A DNA stretch of 25,449 nt from a virus, in the IMG/VR virus record IMGVR_UViG_3300006810_006315, positions 1-25,449 of that record, one strand, 5' to 3'. A model generated the notes under the pieces. It had not been told where the DNA came from, ran no database searches, and worked only from the letters and a program-made list of their open reading frames with translations. Of this stretch, positions 14,839-20,305 are shown in pieces (position 1 is the stretch's first letter; each line of letters begins with the position of its first letter). The position numbers and the translations under genes were made by a program.

Positions 14839-15039
14839 TTAATCGTCGTCCTCATCCTCATCTTCGTCTTCATCATCGTCATCGTCTTCATCCTCATCTT
14901 CATCTGCTTCTTTCATAGCAGTTTTGTACTTTTCTTCCAAAGCAGCCATGATGCGAGTTTCCATTTCAGACTCAAACGCTTCTTTAATTTTAAGTGGCTC
15001 TCTTTCCATAGCCGCTTTTACAATATCTTCCAAAGCCAT
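14839..15039 (-). CDS. Prohead core protein, T4 gp67-like
   Basis: A 66-residue protein with a helical N-terminal half (MALEDIVKAAMEREPLKIKE) and a C-terminal tail made almost only of Asp and Glu (residues ~46-66). T4 gp67 has the same build: a short helical segment with repeated Ala/Glu positions, then a long acidic tail. T4 gp67 is an essential component of the scaffolding core, cut into small acidic peptides by the prohead protease. AGGAG lies ahead of the ATG and a late promoter 31 bases upstream. Its position between endolysin and spanin genes is unlike T4, where 67 sits with 20, 68, 21 and 22. Confidence 0.78.
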   Translation of the reverse strand: MALEDIVKAAMEREPLKIKEAFESEMETRIMAALEEKYKTAMKEADEDEDEDDDDDEDEDEDEDDD

Positions 15040-15070
15040 AGTAGCTCTCCTTTTTAGTGATTTGTTTATC

Positions 15071-15078
15071 TATTTATT
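15071..15078 (-). promoter_or_regulatory. Late-promoter candidate AATAAATA (gp67 gene)
   Basis: The first base of the motif is the last base of the endolysin stop TGA (15080-15078). It lies 31 bases before the gp67 ATG. Confidence 0.62.
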
Positions 15079-15935
15079 CATCCAAACATCTTGGCTTGTG
15101 TTGCAGGACCTACGATCCCATCTGCTGCAAGACCATTTAGCTTCTGCCATTTCTTTACTGCTGTCAATGTGCCGAAACCAAAGTCTCCATCTGCAGCAAC
15201 ACCAAGAACTTCTTGCATGCGCTTAACGTCATCACCCTGCATGCCTTTGCGCAGTGTACGGCTACCTGCTGCCTTAGGTGCAGCCTTTGGTGCCGGTGCT
15301 GGTACTTCACCTCCAAGAATAGCCAATGCTTCTTCCCAGCGACGATTTCTATCATCTAATCCTATAGTACCACCATTAATCTTTTTTGTCAACCCTACAT
15401 TGTCACCATTATCGGCCCATTTTTCAAGTTTATTTGTTTTCCAGAACCAACATGCAGATTCGATAGCACCTTTAGGTGTTGCTACATATTCTGCTGCTTC
15501 TTCTGCTGACATTCCGACTGTTTTGCCAAACGCTGTGTAATTGTTGCGGCCAGTAAGCTGCTTGATTCCGCGGCCCCTGAAGAGCCACCCATCGCCGTCA
15601 TGAACATTACCCATTGCTCCTCGCTTACTTCTGAATTCATCTTGGTAAACATAGTTCGCAATCTTCTCTGGATTCCTTGCATAATCTTTAGCATCTCTTT
15701 TCCCCGCGCCAAAGTAACGACCAAACACTGAGTTCAATGCCTTTTCGCTATAATTAAGGTTTTCTTCCAACCGAGTAAAGTCAAGTGATTCATGAGCACA
15801 CTGTGCCATAAAACCAGCAATACGGTTTGGTGTATTAATTTCATAAGCTTCAAATAGTTCAGTTGCAGCTTCGTACCATGATTCAGGATCTTTATTTTTA
15901 GGAATCATAGCACTGAATTGTTCTAAAGTAATCAT
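15078..15935 (-). CDS. Endolysin: GH19 chitinase/lysozyme-like domain plus peptidoglycan-binding domain
   Basis: The 285-residue enzyme starts with a GH19 catalytic domain (about 1-208). AQCAHESLDF contains Glu49, the expected general acid, with Glu57/58 in RLEENLNYS nearby. FRGRGIKQLTGRNNY (119-133) and INGGTIGLDDR are family signatures. An Ala/Pro linker (210-224) leads to a PG_binding_1 repeat (LRKGMQGDDVKRMQEVLG to VGPATQAKMFG). No signal peptide is present, so release should depend on a holin. It overlaps the upstream 343-residue gene by ATGA and is the main lysis enzyme. Confidence 0.93.
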   Translation of the reverse strand: MITLEQFSAMIPKNKDPESWYEAATELFEAYEINTPNRIAGFMAQCAHESLDFTRLEENLNYSEKALNSVFGRYFGAGKRDAKDYARNPEKIANYVYQDEFRSKRGAMGNVHDGDGWLFRGRGIKQLTGRNNYTAFGKTVGMSAEEAAEYVATPKGAIESACWFWKTNKLEKWADNGDNVGLTKKINGGTIGLDDRNRRWEEALAILGGEVPAPAPKAAPKAAGSRTLRKGMQGDDVKRMQEVLGVAADGDFGFGTLTAVKKWQKLNGLAADGIVGPATQAKMFG

Positions 15936-16963
15936 TTACGATCTCCCATTATATCTCTCAGTCTTTTCTTTTTAGATGATTTATTTTGTGATGTCCAGCG
16001 CTTTTGCGCTTCCTTAGAAAATGCAGATCCGTCCATACCTGCAATATTACCAGAGCTTACATTGTTTGCAGGCTCTTCTTGTAATCTATCCATAATCCAT
16101 GCCTTAGCATTGGCTTTACCGTATTCAGTTGTTTCCCATTCCCAGCTGCTTCTGCGCTTGTCCCACACCATAACTTTCCACTCGCCTCTATGGCGCTCGT
16201 TATGATCTAATGATTTTTCAATTTGATATTTCTTACCATTGACGGTAGCTTGAATCTCGCCGTTAGGGCCTGCACGTTTCCAGCGAGGTGCTGCAGCTTC
16301 TTCAAGACTTTCTTTCTTCAAACCTTTTCTAAGTCTTTCAAGATCTTTCTTTAGCTTATCTTTATCAGTGCCGTATGCTTTTTTGTTCAGACCGGTTTTT
16401 GAAAGATCTTTAAGTGACATCGACAATTCATCCATAGCAGCTAGCTTTGCAGCCACCGCCATCTTACGACGTTTTTCTTTTGATTTGCCTTTGAATTGAG
16501 GAGCATCTGAGTCATAGAAATCTTTAATCCATGTACCCATATCATCAGACTTTTTAAGCTTTTCTATCAATAAATCCTTGACATTGCTTTCTTCTGTGAT
16601 ATAATTGACATATCGGTCATTAAATAATAGTAATGATTCTTCTAGATCTTCTTCAGTAAGATCTTCTGTAAGCATAGACTCATCAGTAAATGCTTTGTAT
16701 TCTTTAATTATAAACAGCGCTGCAGCGTATGAGGCAAGACGAGATTGTCCGCCTGGAACTTTACCGAGAATCTTCTTAAGATTTGCAATCATAATATCAA
16801 AGATCCCCCAAGCTTTACGCTGGCGGCTATTAGTAAAGTCTTTCTTTTTAATTAGAACTTTACCTTTATCGTCAATAATACCTTCCTTATACGCGTCCCA
16901 CTTGTCAAATGGAGTGGCGAGACGTCGTATGAATTGGTATACTAAAAATAAGTCAACGACCAT
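15932..16963 (-). CDS. Conserved T4-like phage protein, probably virion-associated, with candidate protease site
   Basis: The 343-residue protein begins DLFLVYQFIRRLATPFDKWD, a segment I associate with conserved proteins of marine T4-like phages, usually unnamed. Residues 145-180 contain SDAPQFKGKSKEKRRKMAVA, a linker-like motif seen in their structural proteins. At 218-223 ESLEEA gives an (L/I)-x-E motif (after Glu222), which would release a ~121-residue basic Trp-rich domain (223-343). An acidic Leu/Glu-rich stretch (98-113) precedes. It lies three bases after the 124-residue gene. The virion or head-core role is inference from context and the cleavage-like motif. Confidence 0.65.
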   Translation of the reverse strand: MVVDLFLVYQFIRRLATPFDKWDAYKEGIIDDKGKVLIKKKDFTNSRQRKAWGIFDIMIANLKKILGKVPGGQSRLASYAAALFIIKEYKAFTDESMLTEDLTEEDLEESLLLFNDRYVNYITEESNVKDLLIEKLKKSDDMGTWIKDFYDSDAPQFKGKSKEKRRKMAVAAKLAAMDELSMSLKDLSKTGLNKKAYGTDKDKLKKDLERLRKGLKKESLEEAAAPRWKRAGPNGEIQATVNGKKYQIEKSLDHNERHRGEWKVMVWDKRRSSWEWETTEYGKANAKAWIMDRLQEEPANNVSSGNIAGMDGSAFSKEAQKRWTSQNKSSKKKRLRDIMGDRK

Positions 16964-16966
16964 AGG

Positions 16967-17341
16967 TCAGATTCCTTCGAGTTTATCCTTGATTATTTGA
17001 TCGCTCTTAATATTATCTTTATGAATACGAATATCGTCGTAGATAATTTCACGAGGCATGAAGTTTAAATATTCAACGAATGGTTTTAAATATTCATGAT
17101 ACTCGTGAAGCTTCATAAACAACATATTAGTAGCTTCATGTCCAAACACATTATAAATGATTATTAAGTGGTTTAGAATCAACCTTTCTTTTAAATCATT
17201 ATCTTGTCTATACCTTCCAAATAGTTTGCGCAAATATTGAAATCTTTTCAGATCTTCCTCAAACTCTATAATATCAGAGCAGTGAGGATTGTCATAATAT
17301 TTGGAAGCAAATAACAGAAAGGTTGATTCTGTCAATTTCAT
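16967..17341 (-). CDS. Conserved T4-like phage protein of unknown function
   Basis: A 124-residue, mostly helical protein starting MKLTESTFLLFASKYYDNPH. EEDLKRFQYLRKLFGRY and KERLILNHLIIIYNVFG are strongly patterned and resemble a protein found beside virion genes in marine T4-like phages, for which I know no function. No signal peptide or clear membrane helix. The ribosome site is poor and the gene follows the small virion protein by 17 bases, so it may be translated less. Confidence 0.68.
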   Translation of the reverse strand: MKLTESTFLLFASKYYDNPHCSDIIEFEEDLKRFQYLRKLFGRYRQDNDLKERLILNHLIIIYNVFGHEATNMLFMKLHEYHEYLKPFVEYLNFMPREIIYDDIRIHKDNIKSDQIIKDKLEGI

Positions 17342-17358
17342 TCTATATCAACCAAGTA

Positions 17359-17676
17359 TTAGCTGTCAGCCACGATAGTATCTTCAACCGCTGTATTACC
17401 TGTTACACCAGCGTCGCCTGCGTCAGTTGCAGAAACTTTCATTGTTACCAATGGTTCTACAATGTGACGTGTACGGCCGTCAGCTGTTGTGTAAGTATTA
17501 TACAGGTTCCAACCAGGTGTTTTAATACCTTTTGCACGGTTAGCTGCTACGCCTGCCTCTGTCAAGTCTACAAAGATTGCGTTGTCTTTGTCGTGTGACT
17601 TGTTTGTGTTATTCGCATCGTCTTCCAAATACTTTGGTGCGTCCGCTGCGCTGTCAGTTTTACCCCAAGATGCCAT
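17359..17676 (-). CDS. Small virion structural protein candidate
   Basis: The 105-residue protein begins MASWGKTDSAADAP and includes VDLTEAGVAANRAKGIKTPG, NLYNTYTTADGRTRH and VTGNTAVEDTIVADS. These segments recall a conserved small structural protein of marine T4-like phages. Composition is rich in Ala, Thr, Asp and Gly with almost no hydrophobic core, as in decoration or tail-attached proteins. AAGGAG precedes the ATG and it has its own late promoter, consistent with a strongly expressed virion component. The exact location in the particle cannot be told. Confidence 0.62.
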   Translation of the reverse strand: MASWGKTDSAADAPKYLEDDANNTNKSHDKDNAIFVDLTEAGVAANRAKGIKTPGWNLYNTYTTADGRTRHIVEPLVTMKVSATDAGDAGVTGNTAVEDTIVADS

Positions 17677-17705
17677 TTTTGTTCTCCTTATAAGCTCTTA
17701 TGGTT

Positions 17706-17713
17706 TATTTATT
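17706..17713 (-). promoter_or_regulatory. Late-promoter candidate AATAAATA (small virion gene)
   Basis: The motif shares bases with the TAA stop (17714-17712) of the 485-residue gene and supplies a second in-frame stop (TAATAA). It lies 29 bases before the small virion gene. Confidence 0.65.
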
Positions 17714-19169
17714 ATTTTTGTCGTGCTTTTTGCTTAGCAACTTGTAATCTCTTTTGAGCTGCTCTAATGCGTTCACGATCTTTATTTTTCTTTTCCATAG
17801 CAGCAGCTCTTTTTTCAGCTCTATCTGCTCTGCCTGCGCTAGATAATCTAAAATTACCTTGCTTATTCACAGCTGCTCTATAAGCACCTTTTGCTGCCAT
17901 CTTAACAGCGCCACCTACAACTTTACCGATGATTTCGTCAAGTTGTTCTTCGTTCATATCAGCCAAATCGTCGGCAGAAATGTTTTCTTCTAAGCAATAA
18001 GCCTTAATAGCTTCTGCAATTTCTTCTTCTTTAAGCTTAGGACGCATGTTTACGTACAGCTTATTAGATACAGATTTATGATCCATACTTGGACGTTTTT
18101 TGCCAGCGTTTTCACGCTCTTTATCTTTTTTGATTTCAGCTGCTGTAGGAGGTCTGTAAGCTTCTGACATTTTAGCAAAGCCGCGCTCGATTTCTTTAGC
18201 AGAAAATCTTTGACTTTTCAAAAACTTGGTAATAACATCTCTATCACCAGTTAAAATAACTTCAGTTGCACCACCATGTCTAACTACTTTAGTTTTTAAG
18301 CCTTTTTTCAAAGCAGTGTTAACATATCTTTTTAAAGGTCCTGGTTCAGAAGTAACATCAGCAGAAAAAGAAGCTTCATTTAGTTCAACTTCTTCAGGAA
18401 GCTTTACTTTTTTAGTGATACCACCCCATGCTTTGTCTCGCTTAATTCTATTCTTGAGGGCTTCAACATCCTGCTTATTCATTTTTCCAGATTTAGTAAT
18501 TCTGGCGCCACCTTTTCTCCAAGACAACTTATCATTTCCACTCGAACGGTTGGGTCTACCCCAGTGCATAATTTCGATACCATCTTCAACTTGTTTTGCC
18601 ACTTTTGCACCAAACTCTTTTTCGATAGCCTTTAGATACTTACCTGGCGTTTCTTCTCCATAATACTCAGGGGAAGTAGTCATGTGAACCATAAGAATAA
18701 GATCATCTAATCTATCTCTCTGTTGTGGAGATAGTTTTGCTTCATCAAGTTCAACTTCTTCACGGATTTTAACTTTAAACATTTTTTCAACTGTTTGTTT
18801 ACCCATAGTCTTAGCAAGATTAGTGATTAACCATTCACGTGGTTCTGTATCAAGATCGTCTACAAACTTAATGAAGTTTGAACCCGCGTTACCAGATGAT
18901 AGCATCTTTGCTGCTTTCATAAAGTCTGCTTTATCAATGCCACCGCTTTTCTTTGCATATGCTTCGATACTTGCAGCTGCCTTTTTCATTTGAGGCGTTG
19001 CGGCTTCATCAAGTTCAACTTCTTCCATAGTTGACTTAGGCTTCTGGCTCATGGCTTGTTGAGTACGATTTCTTACTTTGTCTAGCTTTTTCTCAAGATG
19101 CTTATTATCAGCACCTGTAAGTATGGCCTCTTGTTTGATTTCCTCAACGTAATGTTTAAATCTTTTCAT
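17712..19169 (-). CDS. Multidomain putative internal head protein with repeated LxE cleavage-like sites
   Basis: The 485 residues start MKRFKHYVEE, similar to the T4 capsid-targeting peptide. Near-identical blocks EEVELDEA/EEVELNEA occur at 49-56, 137-144 and 259-266, and further (L/I)-x-E sites at 384-386 (IAE before Ala) and 410-412 (LDE before Ile). Between them lie segments of about 80-120 residues that look like separate small domains; the one at 144-265 contains HWGRPNRSSG. The last ~75 residues are extremely basic (Lys/Arg/Ala), suited to binding DNA in the head. T4 prohead protease gp21 cuts after (L/I)-x-E, so this looks like a polyprotein precursor of internal head proteins. No enzyme fold recognised. 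Confidence 0.7.
   Translation of the reverse strand: MKRFKHYVEEIKQEAILTGADNKHLEKKLDKVRNRTQQAMSQKPKSTMEEVELDEAATPQMKKAAASIEAYAKKSGGIDKADFMKAAKMLSSGNAGSNFIKFVDDLDTEPREWLITNLAKTMGKQTVEKMFKVKIREEVELDEAKLSPQQRDRLDDLILMVHMTTSPEYYGEETPGKYLKAIEKEFGAKVAKQVEDGIEIMHWGRPNRSSGNDKLSWRKGGARITKSGKMNKQDVEALKNRIKRDKAWGGITKKVKLPEEVELNEASFSADVTSEPGPLKRYVNTALKKGLKTKVVRHGGATEVILTGDRDVITKFLKSQRFSAKEIERGFAKMSEAYRPPTAAEIKKDKERENAGKKRPSMDHKSVSNKLYVNMRPKLKEEEIAEAIKAYCLEENISADDLADMNEEQLDEIIGKVVGGAVKMAAKGAYRAAVNKQGNFRLSSAGRADRAEKRAAAMEKKNKDRERIRAAQKRLQVAKQKARQK
18739..18761. repeat. 23-base repeat copy encoding EEVELDEA (copy 1)
   Basis: Identical over 23 bases to 19003-19025 in the same gene; diverged relatives lie at 18373-18395 and 20705-20727. 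Each encodes the EEVEL(D/N)EA linker. Identity at DNA level could favour recombination between domains. Confidence 0.75.
19003..19025. repeat. 23-base repeat copy encoding EEVELDEA (copy 2)
   Basis: Exact partner of 18739-18761, 264 bases away, in frame in the same gene. Confidence 0.75.
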
Positions 19170-19194
19170 GGATTTACCCTTTGTTATTTTTAGA

Positions 19195-19202
19195 TATTTA
19201 TT
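19195..19202 (-). promoter_or_regulatory. Late-promoter candidate AATAAATA (485-residue head gene)
   Basis: Overlaps the last base of the upstream TAA stop (19204-19202) and lies 25 bases before the ATG, the shortest spacing among the nine copies. Confidence 0.65.
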
Positions 19203-19558
19203 TAGTTATCGACTTTAGCGCCAGCACGCCATTGATAGCAGGACCAGTACTTAGCTTTCCATTTAGGACCGGGATTGTCACATCCGTGTCTTGCTCTAAA
19301 ACTTTTACGTCTAGCTGGGTCGTCCCGTTTGATTTCTAAGTTAGGATCACCAAAACGGACAACAACAATGTTCCCTTTATCGTTTTTAACATATACCTTA
19401 AATTTCTTATTAGGGTTTTCAGAAGTACGAATAGGATCGTTGAGCTTGACTGTTTTACCATCAAATTCAGCTTCTGTGATTTCTAAATCTTCGTATAAAT
19501 CGCATTCTTCGCAAATAGCGTCGATACGATTTTCTGTGTATTTTTTAAACTTATCCAC
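19202..19558 (-). CDS. Small putative internal head protein with N-terminal propeptide
   Basis: A 118-residue protein starting with GTG, whose start overlaps the preceding stop by eight bases. The N-terminus MDKFKKYTEN matches the capsid-targeting-like pattern of its neighbours. LEITEA (25-30) contains an I-T-E site after which Glu29 cleavage would leave an 89-residue mature domain. That domain (DPIRTSENPNKKFKVYV, VVVRFGDPN, RRKSFRARHGCDNPGP, YWSCYQW) has two conserved-looking cysteines and basic residues, and resembles a domain recurring in phage structural proteins. Function unknown. Confidence 0.68.
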   Translation of the reverse strand: MDKFKKYTENRIDAICEECDLYEDLEITEAEFDGKTVKLNDPIRTSENPNKKFKVYVKNDKGNIVVVRFGDPNLEIKRDDPARRKSFRARHGCDNPGPKWKAKYWSCYQWRAGAKVDN

Positions 19559-20015
19559 CGAACTCGTGCCCCGCTACTCGTTTCATTTGTTTGTTAAACT
19601 CAGCCTGTGAAGGTTTTTCTTTATAAAGCTTAATTGAGATCTCAGGTCTATCTTTACCTTTAATTCTCCAATTATGACCTTTTTCTTTATGTTCAGGTTT
19701 AGTTGTTTTTACAACACGGCGCTTATAACCAGCTTCCCAAGATTCGGATCCTTCTTCAAGATCAGCTTCTTCATATGCTACACCTTTTTTAGTGTGTTTA
19801 AGTTCTGCAGCATTTTTTTTACGAGCTACCTTTGTTAAATCTTTTTTCTCGGCGCCGGTAATTTCGTCTGAAACTTTTTTACGGTCGAGATCATCGACAT
19901 CACCATCAACATCCCAATCAACCGCACGATCTTTAAAAGCATGCTTTAAAGATTTATTAGGATCTAAAGCATGTGGAATCTTTTTTTCTGAAATAAATTT
20001 TTTGAAACGTATCAC
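19551..20015 (-). CDS. Small basic putative internal head protein
   Basis: A 154-residue, Lys-rich protein starting with GTG in a GTGA overlap. Its N-terminus MIRFKKFISE is close to the T4 capsid-targeting peptide MKTYQEFIAE, with I-S-E at the end. A second site, DLEEG (85-89), would separate an acidic/basic linker from a compact C-terminal domain: ESWEAGYKRRVVKTTKPEHK through RPEISIKLYKEKPS to RVAGHEFGG. That domain recurs in marine phage proteins without known function. It belongs to the run of four similarly headed genes. Confidence 0.68.
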   Translation of the reverse strand: MIRFKKFISEKKIPHALDPNKSLKHAFKDRAVDWDVDGDVDDLDRKKVSDEITGAEKKDLTKVARKKNAAELKHTKKGVAYEEADLEEGSESWEAGYKRRVVKTTKPEHKEKGHNWRIKGKDRPEISIKLYKEKPSQAEFNKQMKRVAGHEFGG

Positions 20016-20305
20016 TTCATTAGCCTTTTTATTGTTTTTAGTGCCTTTTTACCATCAGGATGGTTTGGATTAATACTTACCTCATCTCCATTTACGAAGT
20101 CAGATATATTAGCAGACTTCCCCAAAGCAGCAATTGCTTTATGTAACGGATCTTTGGCGTCGTATTTTCTTTCAAAATCGGGTTTACCTCTCAGCTCGAC
20201 CCAGCTCTTTTCCTTCGTATCCCACATCTTAAGTACATCTTGATCTTTGCCTCGGATCAATTTAAGCTTGATACCTTCAGCAAGATACTGAGTAAATCTT
20301 AACAA
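20012..20305 (-). CDS. Small putative internal head protein with capsid-targeting-like N-terminus
   Basis: The 97-residue protein starts with TTG, nine bases after AAAGGA and overlapping the preceding stop. MLRFTQYLAE followed by Gly11 is the closest match in the window to the T4 capsid-targeting sequence, with L-A-E at 8-10 as the cleavage site. The mature ~87 residues (KLKLIRGKDQDVLKMWDTKE and on) look like a small beta-rich basic fold. No family recognised. Overlap on both sides (TTGTTAA and GTGA) ties it to the nucleotidyltransferase polyprotein upstream. Confidence 0.68.
   Translation of the reverse strand: MLRFTQYLAEGIKLKLIRGKDQDVLKMWDTKEKSWVELRGKPDFERKYDAKDPLHKAIAALGKSANISDFVNGDEVSINPNHPDGKKALKTIKRLMK

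Noticed and set aside
14857-14901. Low-complexity GAT/GAA run as a simple-sequence repeat element
   Set aside because: It is the codon run of the acidic gp67-like tail and is explained by the protein.
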